Of a DNA stretch of 64,000 nucleotides, positions 10,022 to 20,562 are shown in pieces. The notes under the pieces were generated by a model. That model was not told the DNA's origin and ran no database searches. It saw only the letters and a program-made list of their open reading frames with translations. The stretch covers positions 1,240,001 through 1,304,000 of the forward strand of contig NZ_VCIA01000001.1 in NCBI RefSeq assembly GCF_005887555.1, written 5' to 3'. A program made the translations under genes and the position numbers. Source of the stretch: Lentibacillus cibarius (lineage in GTDB: Bacteria; Bacillota; Bacilli; Bacillales; Amphibacillaceae). Numbering within the stretch: the first letter of the stretch is position 1; every line of letters starts with the position of its first letter.

Positions 10022-10045
10022 TTCTATATAAGGAGAGCAAAAGAT

Positions 10046-10954
10046 ATGGATGTAGTTAAATTAAAATACTTTATAACCATAGTAGATAAAGGGTCTATGT
10101 CGAAAGCTGCTTCAGCATTAAATATGACCCAACCACCTCTAAGTATGGCTATTAAGAAATTTGAAGAAGAATTAGGGGTGAATCTTTTTTTAAGAAATGG
10201 TAAAAGGCTTCGATTAAGTGAAGCTGGCAAAACTATTTACGAAAGGGGTACTGAACTTCTTTTATCGACCAAGTCCATCATTAAAGAAGCTCAAGAAAAG
10301 GAAGAAGGCAAGACGGGATATGTTACTATTGGGTGTTCCACAGTTGCTAATTTAACTATTATTCCTGAAGTGGTTAAAAGAATGAATGATGAAAATATAA
10401 AGATCACCACTCGGGTCCTTGAAGGAAATACAGCTTTCATTCTAGAACAATTGAAAACACACAACATGGACATAGGTCTAGTAAGAAATATTTTTGACAA
10501 GGAGGATTATCATACTACTGCATTACTATCTGAGCCATTATATGTTGCATTACCACCCCAACACCCTTTAAAAGATAGATTATATATATCACTAGAAGAA
10601 CTATCAAATGAGAACTTTTTAATTCCATATACGTCTTTTGGACATGGAATTTCTGATTTTATTCTAGAGGGATGTCAATCATTTGGCTTCACACCAAATA
10701 TTATTTATTGGGGAACAGAAAACCTACCAATGCTTAATATTGTAAATCGTGGTATAGGAATAGCATTTGTACCTGCTCTTTTTAATCATATTAAAGGCTT
10801 TTCTTTACCACCACTCGTAAGACTAAAAAGTCCAGATATTCACGCGTTTTTAAATCTCACAACCTTAAAAAACAGTGTCAAAAATTCTGCTACAGAACAA
10901 TTTCTATCAATTGCAAAAAGGGTGATAAATGAATATGATAAAGCAATTTTGTAA
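10046..10954 (+). CDS. LysR-family transcriptional regulator
   Basis: 302 aa with an N-terminal winged helix-turn-helix (SMSKAASALNMTQPPLSMAIKKFEEELG) and a periplasmic-binding-protein-like effector domain. It is divergent from tctCBA and is therefore the likely activator of that operon, responding to the transported carboxylate. The ribosome site AAGGAGAG lies about 8 bases before the ATG. The IS256 element ends only 24 bp upstream, so the native promoter must be separated from the gene; expression may now depend on the IS end. Confidence 0.9.
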   Translation: MDVVKLKYFITIVDKGSMSKAASALNMTQPPLSMAIKKFEEELGVNLFLRNGKRLRLSEAGKTIYERGTELLLSTKSIIKEAQEKEEGKTGYVTIGCSTVANLTIIPEVVKRMNDENIKITTRVLEGNTAFILEQLKTHNMDIGLVRNIFDKEDYHTTALLSEPLYVALPPQHPLKDRLYISLEELSNENFLIPYTSFGHGISDFILEGCQSFGFTPNIIYWGTENLPMLNIVNRGIGIAFVPALFNHIKGFSLPPLVRLKSPDIHAFLNLTTLKNSVKNSATEQFLSIAKRVINEYDKAIL

Positions 10955-11090
10955 AATGTATTCCCTTTAGATTAAAGATTAGGTAGTAAAAGCTCCCTTT
11001 ATAAGGTATGCTCCTTGTCCATATAAACATATACCATTTCTTTATTTATCCGGTTCCGTTCTAACAATTGTCTATCATCTATTATAAATA

Positions 11091-11120
11091 AAAACACATC
11101 TTTAATTCTACGTGTTTTCA
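11091..11120. terminator. Bidirectional hairpin terminator
   Basis: AAAACAC facing GTGTTTT with A-rich and T-rich flanks, between the convergent lysR and cdaR-like genes. Confidence 0.55.
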
Positions 11121-11140
11121 TACAAAAAATAGCGGTTAAA

Positions 11141-12242
11141 TCATGGAAACATTGTGTGTTCCTCTAAAAACATGTTGGCAAGATAAAGATTCACCAAGTC
11201 CTTGAAGCGCTTCGGATCCAGTCCGGTCATTTGATGGATTCTAGACAGCCGGTAATGTAACGTATTGATATGAATGAATAATGTATCTGCGGTTTTTTGA
11301 AGGGATGATTCGTTCTCTAGAAATGCCTTTAGCGTTTCAAACAGCTGTTTATGATCCATTAAATCCCCGATTGTTCTGGTGATGAATTCCTTTTTTGTTT
11401 CATCGGAGATATCATACAGACAAAGCTCCAACTGAAGATCCGTATGGTAGGAGATTCTGGAGTTAGTGCTGTAATGAAGGGCCGTTAATGCCTGTTCATA
11501 GGAACGGTACAGCTCATGGGACGCGGCAATGTCTCCAATGCCGATATGCAATTCAATGAAAAAGTTACTTTCGCAATTATGTTGTATAGCTTTCAAAAAG
11601 TCTGGCTTTATTTGTTTCGATTGATGAAATGTATGCATCCAGAATAATCGATTGTTCCCCCAGCGAATGAGGGTATCTTTTTGCGAGATGACGTTCCGAA
11701 CGTCCTGCCATATTCTTTTTTGAAAAATGGAGTCTTCCTGATTTATAGCAAATAGGATAACCTGCTTCGTCTCATCCATGGAAATCCCTAGGGTTTCCGC
11801 CCGATCCAATAAGAGGCGGGTTACTTTTCTGCTCTGCAAAAATCAAATATAAAATTTTCAACAGCGCGGTGTTCAAATTCCATTTGCTCATGAATTATTT
11901 TCATTGATCAATAGCACGGTCATTTTCCGGACAATCTCCCCAAACGGCTTTACTTTCTCGATTTCCCCAGTAATGCCAATCACCCCGATTACCGCTTCAT
12001 GGAAGCAGAGGGGGAGGTTAATGCCTGTTTCCCCCCCCTTTTAATTCCATTGCCAGTTGTTTGGTGATAATCAGTTGTTCGTTATTTTGGTTCACAAGCT
12101 CAGAGCCTTCATGGTATTCCCCGACTTTATCCGGGTTTGTGCTTGCAATAATGATTCCATTTGTATCGCATATAATGATTTGCTCATCAATCAAGCTTTT
12201 AATAACTTGAATAATTTTATCTGCTAAGTGGTGGATGGTCAT
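11141..12242 (-). pseudogene. CdaR/PucR-type sugar-diacid regulator, several frameshifts
   Basis: The three parts of a CdaR-type activator are present in order but in different frames. 12242-12018 is the N-terminal sensor domain (IIQVIKSLIDEQIIICDTNG). 12018-11840 continues it (FHEAVIGVIGITGEIEKVKPF, then HEQMEFEHRAVENFIFDF). 11839-11141 is the C-terminal helix-turn-helix half (TADTLFIHINTLHYRLSRI). Breaks fall at a run of nine C (12030-12040), near 11895 and near 11840. Three shifts make real inactivation more likely than one error. It sits beside lutABC and may once have regulated organic-acid use. Confidence 0.8.
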
Positions 12243-12546
12243 TGGAAATTCATCTCCTTTAGTACCGGACTCTTTTTGGTAGCTTGCACCAGAACATTAA
12301 TACCGTCAAGCGGCCCATTGGTCAATTTAGAAATGAATCACCTTTGAATACCGTTCTGTGCTTTTTCAATGATTTTGCTACTTTAATCATGAAGTGTTGA
12401 AATTTAACTGCTTGTTACTTGGTTAGGCTTTGCTGTTTTTGAGCCATACAACGTGAATTAAGTAATAGCCCTTCTACCAAACAACCAAACCAATTCCTCG
12501 AGCAAGTCGATAAAATTAAAGAAAGAATTAACCAAAACTTGAATTC
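12243..12546. other. Intergenic, no intact gene
   Basis: The minus strand near 12293-12345 reads KLTNGPLDGINVLVQATK, faintly resembling the C-terminus of ISL3-type transposases (SNGPLEGINxxIK). It is too short and degraded to call. Nothing else is recognised. Confidence 0.3.
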
Positions 12547-12579
12547 AAAAAACGCACTGTGGAGGGAGTGCGATTTTTT
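12547..12579 (-). terminator. Terminator of lutABC
   Basis: AAAAAACGCACT facing AGTGCGATTTTTT with a 7-base loop, about 80 bp past the lutC stop. U-tracts exist on both strands. Confidence 0.8.
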
Positions 12580-12657
12580 GATAACCATGTCTTATACGAT
12601 TTAGCTCTTCATTTAGTACCCAACTACCATCTAATTTACCCCGGTTTCCTTAGACTG

Positions 12658-13359
12658 TTACGCATCTAGGATGACAATATGAACAGCCTTGACGGGCCCA
12701 TGAACACCAACAACCATGTTCATTTCGATATCTGCACTATTACTTGGACCCGTGATAAAATTGATATATGGGGAGATGTTTTCCCCATCCCCCCCTTGTT
12801 TATGAATTCGAGCAGTCACCTGAGTCATCCGAGGCACAATGGTTGACTTTGGAATAAAGGCTGTATAGGTTGTTGGAAGCAAACTGACGGATCGCGCAAT
12901 ATTCCGGTCGTTAAATTGGGCTATCGTTCCTGATTCGGCAAGACTGACGTCACTGAACAGGAAGCCGATATTAGCTTGTTTGGCTTTTTCAATATTCCTC
13001 TCACCTGATTCAGCATCCCATATATGGACATTGTTTTTATCAAATACATCCGTCAGTCCAAATTCGGCAAAGCGCTCATCATCCGTTGCAACCATTGGTG
13101 ACCCGTCATAGGTTTTCATGACATATTCGACTGTTTCCTCAAGCTGATCCATTGTCGTTTCCAGAACGTGGGTGCCTTTTTCTTCACTATTTTCATTAAA
13201 CAGAGCACATAGTTCATCGGATGTTTTTTCCTGATAGACAGCCCATTGCGGCTGATATTTCCAGTCAGGCCGTGACACATCTGTTTTCTGTTCCCGTCCA
13301 AGCCGATCAGCAATATGACTTAAGAATTTATCCCGGTTATGAATGGTACCTTTACTCAT
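12658..13359 (-). CDS. lutC: L-lactate utilization protein C
   Basis: LUD-domain protein (233 aa), a subunit of the LutABC iron-sulfur L-lactate dehydrogenase complex that oxidises lactate to pyruvate in the cytoplasm. Family features are the central SLAESGTIAQF segment and the C-terminal ITGPSNSADIE motif. It starts one base after the lutB stop and ends the operon before a strong hairpin. Confidence 0.94.
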   Translation of the reverse strand: MSKGTIHNRDKFLSHIADRLGREQKTDVSRPDWKYQPQWAVYQEKTSDELCALFNENSEEKGTHVLETTMDQLEETVEYVMKTYDGSPMVATDDERFAEFGLTDVFDKNNVHIWDAESGERNIEKAKQANIGFLFSDVSLAESGTIAQFNDRNIARSVSLLPTTYTAFIPKSTIVPRMTQVTARIHKQGGDGENISPYINFITGPSNSADIEMNMVVGVHGPVKAVHIVILDA

Positions 13360-13360
13360 T

Positions 13361-14791
13361 TTAGCTGTCCCCTTTCTTATGTTCCTTGAACCACTTTCTG
13401 AAATTTTCTTTGCCCGGTGCCGGGAATTCCCGTATTTTGGTCCAAAGTTTCATCGGTCCGGGGCCGTTTGATATCGAACCTTCATGAACAAAAGGTTTAG
13501 CAAATGTGGGTGCCCCTTTTGTGGCAATTTTGAACAAGGATGGCGTACTTGCACCGATACCAAAAGCTGTCATGGCTGCCTGTTCGCTTTTATCAGCATA
13601 CCCTTCCTCGACATAAATTTGACGGTGACGGATGAGCTGCTCATGCAATGGGATTTTGACTGGACAGGCCTCGGTACACGCAGCACAAAGGCTAGATGCG
13701 TAAGGAAGTTCGCCGTATTCTTCATAACCGCCCAATATTGGTGAAAGCACAGCACCAATCGGTCCCTGATAAATAGAACCGTAAGCATGACCTCCAATAT
13801 GACGGTAAACTGGACAAACGTTCACACAAGCGGCACATCGAATACAATGAAGCGCTGATTGGAATTCCGTCCCAAGTGCTTTGGATCGGCCTCCGTCTAC
13901 AATGACCAAATGAAAGTCTTTTGGCCCGTCAACACTCTGCAGACCAACTTCCGGCGTCACATTCGTTACGTATGTGGTGATTTTTTGACCAACGGCACTT
14001 CTGCTTAATAGGTTCACCATGACATCCAAATCTTCCCATGTTGGCACAAGTCTTTCCATGCCCATGACACTGATTTGAGTCTCCGGATAACTAGTTACCA
14101 TATTAGCGTTGCCTTCATTGGTAACCAAGGATACAGTGCCTGTCTCGGCAACCCCAAAATTACACCCGGTAATCCCGATATCAGCATTCATAAACACATC
14201 TCTCAACTGACTGCGCGCAAAAGCCGTCAATTCCTCAGGCTGATCTGTGCCACTATATCCGGCTTTTTCCTTTAATGTATCTCGGATTTGTGATTTGTTT
14301 TTATGCAAGGACGGCACCACGATATGAGACGGGCGATCGCCTTCCTCAGCCTGTAAAATGTATTCCGCCAGATCGGTCTCATGAACCTGACAACCAACAT
14401 CTGCCAATGCTTCATTCAGCCCTATTTCTTCGGTCACCATCGATTTTGATTTCGTGGCATTTTTAGCATTTTTCTCTTTAGCTACCTGCTGTATATAGGC
14501 ATTTGCCTCTTCAGCCGTTTCCGCGAAAAACACATGCCCGCCACGTTTTGCAAAATTCTCACTTAATTGTTCCAGGTAATAATCAAGATTTTCCAATGTA
14601 TGCCGGCGTATTTCCTCTCCGGCGCTTCGCCAATCCTCCCAGTCACCAATCGCCTCGTCGCCTTCTGTTGCAGCAATCTTTTTGCCTCTTAAGCCGTCTT
14701 GTGCATTAGCCATCGATTGATGCATGAATGTATCATCCAATGCATCATCCACCCTATCAAAAAATGGCTTTTCCCCAATTTTCATAGCCAC
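13361..14791 (-). CDS. lutB: L-lactate utilization iron-sulfur protein B
   Basis: 476 aa. An N-terminal LUD domain ([20 protein letters not shown]) is followed by two 4Fe-4S ferredoxin motifs, [12 protein letters not shown] (Cys316/319/322/326) and CAACTEACP (Cys369/372/376), and a C-terminal extension. It carries electrons in the LutABC lactate oxidase complex. The GTG at 14791 is the best start, eight bases after GGAGG; the in-frame ATG two codons on is too far from it. 14-bp gap after lutA. Confidence 0.95.
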   Translation of the reverse strand: MAMKIGEKPFFDRVDDALDDTFMHQSMANAQDGLRGKKIAATEGDEAIGDWEDWRSAGEEIRRHTLENLDYYLEQLSENFAKRGGHVFFAETAEEANAYIQQVAKEKNAKNATKSKSMVTEEIGLNEALADVGCQVHETDLAEYILQAEEGDRPSHIVVPSLHKNKSQIRDTLKEKAGYSGTDQPEELTAFARSQLRDVFMNADIGITGCNFGVAETGTVSLVTNEGNANMVTSYPETQISVMGMERLVPTWEDLDVMVNLLSRSAVGQKITTYVTNVTPEVGLQSVDGPKDFHLVIVDGGRSKALGTEFQSALHCIRCAACVNVCPVYRHIGGHAYGSIYQGPIGAVLSPILGGYEEYGELPYASSLCAACTEACPVKIPLHEQLIRHRQIYVEEGYADKSEQAAMTAFGIGASTPSLFKIATKGAPTFAKPFVHEGSISNGPGPMKLWTKIREFPAPGKENFRKWFKEHKKGDS

Positions 14792-14805
14792 GACAATCGC
14801 CTCCT

Positions 14806-15525
14806 TTATGAGCGTGAATTTAAAATTTGCGCAATATGTTTAACAGCTATCGGTTTTCCCTCACGGTCAATACGTCCCTTTATGTTCATCAAGCATCCCC
14901 CATCTGCCGTAATCAGAACATCTGCACCTGTCTCTTCTACGTGCCGGACTTTTTCATCAACCATTTGTTCCGAGATTGGCAACATTTTCACAGCAAATGT
15001 CCCGCCGAAACCGCAGCAGTCATAACTATTTTCCAATGGAAGCAGTTCCAGTCCTTCTACATTATTAAGCAGCTTGAACGGAGACTCTGTTTCCTTGAGT
15101 AAACGCATCATATGACAAGACGTATGGTAGGTAGCCTTTGCATGATAAACTGCTCCAAGATCCTCAACATCTAGTACATTGACAATGAATTGGGTGAACT
15201 CATACGTTTTATCAGCCACTTTTTGAGCTTTTTCATGCCAGGTGGAATCATCCTGGAAAAGTCCAGGATACTCCTTAAACATACCGGCACATGACCCGGA
15301 GGGTGTCACAATATATTCCGATGATTCGAAAGCGGAAATCATTTGTTTCGCTGCTTTTTGTGCATCTTTCCGATAACCGCTGTTGTATGCCGGCTGTCCG
15401 CAGCAAATCTGTCCTCGTGGAAAGTCAATATTACAGCCGAGTCGTTCAAGCACCTCAACCATATCTTTTGCAGCCTCCTGGTAGAATAACTCACCAAGGC
15501 ATGTAACGAATAATGATATTTTCAT
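14806..15525 (-). CDS. lutA: L-lactate utilization protein A (CCG-domain)
   Basis: About 239 aa with two cysteine-rich CCG modules, [12 protein letters not shown] and [10 protein letters not shown], plus TSCHMMR. These bind iron-sulfur clusters as in GlpC/LutA and heterodisulfide-reductase-type subunits. The ATG at 15525 follows AGGGAGGAAGACG and gives [10 protein letters not shown], the usual family start. First gene of lutABC. I see no adjacent intact LutR or lactate permease. Confidence 0.95.
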   Translation of the reverse strand: MKISLFVTCLGELFYQEAAKDMVEVLERLGCNIDFPRGQICCGQPAYNSGYRKDAQKAAKQMISAFESSEYIVTPSGSCAGMFKEYPGLFQDDSTWHEKAQKVADKTYEFTQFIVNVLDVEDLGAVYHAKATYHTSCHMMRLLKETESPFKLLNNVEGLELLPLENSYDCCGFGGTFAVKMLPISEQMVDEKVRHVEETGADVLITADGGCLMNIKGRIDREGKPIAVKHIAQILNSRS

Positions 15526-16101
15526 CGTCTTCCTCCCTACTAAACTCATAAGAATTAACGAACAATATTAACATATTCCGCGTACCGGATGATTTTTACA
15601 TTCTTCCAATTTCATCACACCTTCTCATCCGTTAATTTATTCCAACAGTTTTTTGTTTTTACCCATTCAACTGTCTTATCATGTATTCCCTTGTCGCTTA
15701 TTCCTGGTCTCGTTTCAGTTTATCTTTCAGCATCCCCCCTTCCGACACAAAGGGGTACACTGAATAAAGCTTTCTTCGATTACCAAGTTATAATACAATT
15801 CGACATTGACATCTTAAATGATGGAAATCTCCTATCGACATTTCCCAGATTAATCCGGATAAACAGTGAAAAGTTAGAACGTAGCTCATAAAAATATGAA
15901 AATGAAATTCCTTTTAGAATTAACAAAACCACTAGATTTAATGAGAAATAAGTACAACAAACCTAGCAGCTTCTAAATCCTCTCCAAAGCACTCCCTCAT
16001 AGGAAAGCTTTAACACTTTAGCGTAGCGGGAATCCAACCAGTTACTAGCCGATCTTTTGTCTTTTGATCCAGCATACTCCTCACCTCATCTTTTTTTAAT
16101 T
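15526..16101. other. Long intergenic region upstream of lutA
   Basis: AT-rich, without a convincing gene on either strand. It presumably contains the lut promoter near 15540-15590, but I cannot define -35/-10 boxes with confidence. Confidence 0.4.
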
Positions 16102-16510
16102 CTAAAGAGCTAATGGAAATATATGGACTTTATAGCAACGATACGCCATTTTCTTGAAGTTTTTTACCTCTAAATAATCCATGTCAGACAACATACGGTT
16201 TTTCAAACAAAGACCAATGTAAAATAATGTCGTACCTTCTGCCTCTTTTGGATTTATTCCTGTCATTTCTTTAATTTGTTTCAGTCGGTAATATAGTGTA
16301 TTTATGTGAATATGCATGACATTTGCCGTATATTTAATAGATTGGTGATTTTAAAAAAATAGGTGTCCAATGTTTCTAATAATTCTTTTTCAGTTTCCAT
16401 ATTTTTAAATACTCGATTTAAAAATTCACGTTTTGTCTCAACGCTAATATCTTCAATAATCAGTTCGATAAATAAATCTTCATTATAATCAAATCCTCCC
16501 TCAATAAATT
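16102..16510 (-). pseudogene. C-terminal remnant of a second CdaR/PucR-type regulator
   Basis: Fragments IEDISVETKREFLNRVFKNM and, after a shift in a T/A run near 16345, MHIHINTLYYRLKQIKEMTG match the helix-turn-helix end of the CdaR-like pseudogene at 11141-12242 (DISDETKKEFITR; IHINTLHYRLSRIHQMTG). The N-terminal half is gone. It borders an IS110 element. Confidence 0.75.
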
Positions 16511-16619
16511 AATGTTCTCTTAGAAATGCTTCATTTTTCTTCGAATTTCTTTCGATTAACTGAAGTCCATAGCGGTCTTTATTCCTTTTAATTACATCAA
16601 AGGATAAATCTGGAATTTA

Positions 16620-16896
16620 TGAGTTAATCCGAATAAGCTTTAATGGGGGTTTTCCATTAAATGGATAATTAACCTTATGATCGCACCTTGGATCTCCACA
16701 TTTACATGGCGGTGGACCCTCCCATGTCTCTCGGCGTCTATGCGCGCAAATTCCTTCGTTCGACCTAACCATGGTGGATGCCGGAAATGCTCCTTTGGCG
16801 GGTCTGTGCCCTAATGGATTAAATAACGACCGGCTAATCCGTGCTTCAATTGTCTAAATGACAAAAAAACGTTTCAAAATGATAGTTGAATGCTTA
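16620..16896 (-). ncRNA. IS110 downstream non-coding end; candidate bridge-RNA region
   Basis: About 275 bp of GC-rich sequence directly downstream of the transposase, with short complementary segments, unlike the AT-rich flank beyond it. IS110-family recombinases use a guide-like bridge RNA encoded in one non-coding end of the element; in the IS1111-like group this is the end after the gene. Assignment to this region is inference, because I cannot fold it or find the exact element boundaries. Confidence 0.4.
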
Positions 16897-18183
16897 TTAA
16901 GCGACTTCCTGTAACGTCGAAATCATGGGGATATCACGAATCATGCGCTCTTCACTGAACGTACACTTCCGTGTCCCTAATACATAAAAGATTTTGATGA
17001 GTTTTCGGCTTAACGCAATAAATGATTGTTTTCCTGTTAACGGATTATCGGATCGATGACGATAATAATGGTGCAGCTGCTTGAAGCCTTCATTGTGCAG
17101 GGATAATGGACGCGCTACTTGATACAGGATGCTTCGCAATCGCTTTCGTCCCCGCTTGGTGATGGTTGTTTTGCCTTTGAACAGCCCTGATTGATTCATC
17201 TTAAGATTGAGTCCCGCTAATTTAATGATTTGGCGTGGATCCCGATAATTCGATAAATCACCAACTTCGGCGAAGAAACCGGCCACTGTTATAGCGCTGA
17301 CGCCTTTAATCGCTATCATCTGATCAGCTCCGGGGATATGAAGAACAAGTTCTTCCAGTTGTGCTTCAAGAGCGATAAGACGTTCTTCAAGAGCCTTATA
17401 CTGATCAATCAAATAATGGATTTCCTGACGTCCCATGCGTAATCCAACTGTGAGGCCGACACTGTCTTCAGCTGCCTGCTTCAAGTCCCGAATACGTTTG
17501 ATACCCACACCACGTTTGGCGGCTTTCTTGACTTCAAGAAGCAAATCTTCTTCCGAAGTTTCGCGGATAGCTTCCGGTAAATAGCCACGTTCTAATAGAT
17601 GGAGGGCAGCTTTTCCAGTCCAGTCTTTAAAGACATCGAGAAACTCCGGGAAGTATCGATCAAGCGCATTATGCATTTGGGCTTTGACCGAAGACATATC
17701 TTCCTGGATGATGTCATAGAGTTTCATGCCTTCACGTAATTCAGCGTACACATCCTCTGGTAATGTTGGTTCATGATAACGGCCATCACGCACCACCTGG
17801 GCGATGACTTTGGCGTCTTTTGTATCGTTTTTCGTTGGTGAATCATCATCCAATTCCTTGGATTGTTTTACCTTCATCGGATTGACAACCACCACTTGAA
17901 TGCCCCCGTTTTTCAAGTGATAGGCTAGATTCAGCCAGTAATGACCAGTTGGTTCCATCCCAACGATAATGTTGGGGCGCACGTGTTCATCGGATAAGCT
18001 CTCAACCCATTCAATGAGGGTTGAAAATCCCTGCAGCGAATTGGGGAACACCAACCGTTTGGCGAGGTCCCGGCCTCGATCATCTATCGCTCGGGCCACA
18101 TGTTTACGTTTGGCTACATCAACTCCGATAATTAATGTTTGTTCATTGATTTGCGCTAAACGATTATTTTGTGTAAAATCCAT
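16897..18183 (-). CDS. IS110-family transposase (copy 1)
   Basis: 428-aa DEDD recombinase. The RuvC-like domain has D22 (IIGVDVAKRKH), E77 (GMEPTGHYW) and D120/D123 (NDTKDAKVIAQ). The C-terminal Tnp20 domain has IKGVSAITVAGFFAEVGD and the serine-bearing MNQSGLFKGKTT segment. Intact, with a GGAGGA site before the ATG. It is a different lineage from the IS110 copy at 34616-35845. Confidence 0.94.
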   Translation of the reverse strand: MDFTQNNRLAQINEQTLIIGVDVAKRKHVARAIDDRGRDLAKRLVFPNSLQGFSTLIEWVESLSDEHVRPNIIVGMEPTGHYWLNLAYHLKNGGIQVVVVNPMKVKQSKELDDDSPTKNDTKDAKVIAQVVRDGRYHEPTLPEDVYAELREGMKLYDIIQEDMSSVKAQMHNALDRYFPEFLDVFKDWTGKAALHLLERGYLPEAIRETSEEDLLLEVKKAAKRGVGIKRIRDLKQAAEDSVGLTVGLRMGRQEIHYLIDQYKALEERLIALEAQLEELVLHIPGADQMIAIKGVSAITVAGFFAEVGDLSNYRDPRQIIKLAGLNLKMNQSGLFKGKTTITKRGRKRLRSILYQVARPLSLHNEGFKQLHHYYRHRSDNPLTGKQSFIALSRKLIKIFYVLGTRKCTFSEERMIRDIPMISTLQEVA

Positions 18184-18542
18184 TGTAGAAGTCCTCCTTC
18201 GGTACTAAATTCGAGGTCATGCATGACACTCTCTATCGTACCAAGGGGACTTTTTTTATGCACTTTTCATTTTCGCCAATTTCCCTTCAAATTTTTTCAT
18301 TACAGGAATGCTCCTTTACTCTGAGCCACCTTTGATGCTTTCTCCGCTTCCTTATATGCTTGATAAAATCGAAAAGTTGCTATCGATTTACTAACTTCTA
18401 TGGATAGACTTATATCGAAATTATATTCTACATATAATCTTTCCACTCCTTCTTATTTCTCTATATGAAGAAGATCGATTGCCCTATAACTTGGAATTAA
18501 AGTGTTGCTAATCCAGAGTAGATCAATTGGGCCTAAAGTATA
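18184..18542. other. IS110 upstream end plus intergenic sequence
   Basis: About 100 bp of IS110 leader (GGTACGATAGAGAGTGTCAT and GGAGGA on the minus strand), then AT-rich sequence without a recognisable gene. The element boundary is not visible by eye. Confidence 0.4.
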
Positions 18543-18579
18543 AAAAGTGTCATGCAAAATAGATGCACATGACACTTTT
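18543..18579. terminator. Bidirectional terminator after the amidohydrolase
   Basis: AAAAGTGTCATG facing CATGACACTTTT with a 13-base loop: a 12-bp perfect stem. Confidence 0.85.
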
Positions 18580-18705
18580 CCATTGGTACTTGTTTATGGA
18601 AGTAAAGCACCTTAATAGTCACTCTACATAATACACTTGATACTATGTTACCTATCGTCAGTCCTAAAGCATTCTCCAAGCAGCCCGACTAAACCTATAC
18701 TTATG

Positions 18706-20370
18706 TCAGTTAGTCATTAGTGTTTCGTGTCCATATACAGGTTTTCCGCCAATAAACGTAGCATTAATGGAAATGTCTTTAATTTCTGTTGGATCCACCT
18801 TTGTTGGGTCTGCCTCTAACACTGCAAAGTCAGCTTTTTTCCCCACTTCAATACTTCCAATATTCTCTTCCTCAAAAATAAACTTCGCCCCGTAAATAGT
18901 CATTGATTTAAGCGCCGTTTCTACATCAATTCGTTGCTCAGGCCCTAATACTTTTCCTTCCCTAGTTATCCGATTTACAGCGGCCCAGACTGAGAATAAT
19001 GGTGATATTGGTGTGACTGGGCAATCAGAATGGAGCGTGAATAACACGTTATGTTCAATTGCCTCTGCAAGCGGACTAATCCTACGTGCTCTTTCAGGTC
19101 CTAAAAATATTTGTTCATGTCTGTCTCCCCAATAATAAACGTGATTAATAAAGAATGACCCAGCAACACCCAATTTTCCCATTCTTGCTAAATCATCAGT
19201 TGTAGCCGTTTGCACATGCTCAATCCGATGCCTATGATCGTTATGAGGGCTTTTCTCCAATGAATTGGCATATGCATCAAGAATAGATCCAATTGCACGG
19301 TCACCGTTACCGTGAGTTGTTATGCGAAAACCCCGCTCATGCAAATTCAATACTTCTTCTTGAAATAGTTGTTCGTCATGAATAAGGTCACCATAAATTT
19401 CGGGATGTTGATAATATGGCTGACGTAATGCCCCAGTTAATCCTTGAATTGAGCCATCTTGAAACATTTTTGCACTATCCAGTTGAACCCTGCCATTTGA
19501 CCGTTCCTTTAATTCTTTATCTAGTTCCTCGGCGGAGTACCCGGCATATTTTTCACCTTCGCGCAAAAAGTGATGCATAATCATTAATTGGGTTCGCATG
19601 GGATTCACATTGCGTTCAGCGGCCTTCAGGTGAATATCTAATTCCTGTAATCCATCGAACATGCCTACTGCAGCATCTGTATTTGTTGTAATTCCGTGAG
19701 CTAAATATTCTTGCGATGTTTTTCCTAATTGCTGAATCCTTTCTTCATTTGATTGTTTAGGTATCTGATCTAGAACAACCTGCATGGCAGATGGTTCATA
19801 TAGAACACCGTTTAATTGACCTTTATCATCTCGTCCATAGTGACCACCTTGCGGATCGGATACGGAATTATCTAACCCTGCATATTCTAACCCCAAAGAA
19901 TTAGCGGCAGCTAAATGGCCTGAGGTATGTCTGATAAGAACCGGATTATTCGGGGCCACCTCATCTAGATCATATCGTGTTAGGTGACGCCTTTCGTATA
20001 ATAAAGTATCATCGTAACTGTGACCGACAACCCATTCGTTCACTTGCATTTCTTTTACTTTTAATCTTATAGATTCTTTAATATCGTTAATTGTTTTATT
20101 TTTTGGCGAACTACAATCAACTTGATTTTGCATACTTGAATACATCAATATATGGTTATGCGTATCAATAAATCCAGGTAATAATGTAGCGCCATGAAGA
20201 TTAACTAGCTCTGTCTGATTTGTAACGTTTATGGAACCGATTGGGGGTTCGGGTTCCTGCCAAATATTGACTATTTTTCCGTCTTTCACAGCAACTGAAC
20301 CCGCTCGGCTGTTCTCACAATCTAGCGTTAGTACGTTAGCATTGGTTATTAAAAGATCAATTTTATCCAC
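18706..20370 (-). CDS. Amidohydrolase family protein (YtcJ-like)
   Basis: Metal-dependent hydrolase of the amidohydrolase-3 group, about 554 aa. Visible features are an N-terminal beta-sandwich strand (IDLLITNANVLTLD), the metal motif GFIDTHNH, RHTSGHLAAANS, FQDGSIQGLTGALRQPYY, HGNGDRAIG, RIEHVQ and the catalytic-Asp motif TLHSDCPVTPISP. A GTG at 20379 collides with the AAAGGAG site; the GTG at 20370, eight bases downstream, is the better start. A sodium symporter lies upstream on the same strand, so the pair may import and hydrolyse an amide, imide or cyclic ureide. Substrate unknown. Confidence 0.88.
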   Translation of the reverse strand: MDKIDLLITNANVLTLDCENSRAGSVAVKDGKIVNIWQEPEPPIGSINVTNQTELVNLHGATLLPGFIDTHNHILMYSSMQNQVDCSSPKNKTINDIKESIRLKVKEMQVNEWVVGHSYDDTLLYERRHLTRYDLDEVAPNNPVLIRHTSGHLAAANSLGLEYAGLDNSVSDPQGGHYGRDDKGQLNGVLYEPSAMQVVLDQIPKQSNEERIQQLGKTSQEYLAHGITTNTDAAVGMFDGLQELDIHLKAAERNVNPMRTQLMIMHHFLREGEKYAGYSAEELDKELKERSNGRVQLDSAKMFQDGSIQGLTGALRQPYYQHPEIYGDLIHDEQLFQEEVLNLHERGFRITTHGNGDRAIGSILDAYANSLEKSPHNDHRHRIEHVQTATTDDLARMGKLGVAGSFFINHVYYWGDRHEQIFLGPERARRISPLAEAIEHNVLFTLHSDCPVTPISPLFSVWAAVNRITREGKVLGPEQRIDVETALKSMTIYGAKFIFEEENIGSIEVGKKADFAVLEADPTKVDPTEIKDISINATFIGGKPVYGHETLMTN

Positions 20371-20562
20371 AAGAAACACTCCTTTTATAATATTTTCTTA
20401 ATAAAATATGTCAATAATTTTAGAAGTTATATCCTTAAATCAAAATTATAGTGAGCCTCCTTTCCTAGGCCTAATTATGCATTAATAGGAGGGACTGATT
20501 ATTAATGGAGTCGGTCGTCTTACCTACAAATTCATTTAAATCTCTCCCTCTAAAAAATCTAT

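Noticed and set aside
15589..15891. 100-aa plus-strand frame upstream of lutA
   Set aside because: No ribosome site, low-complexity Phe/Leu content and no coding signature.
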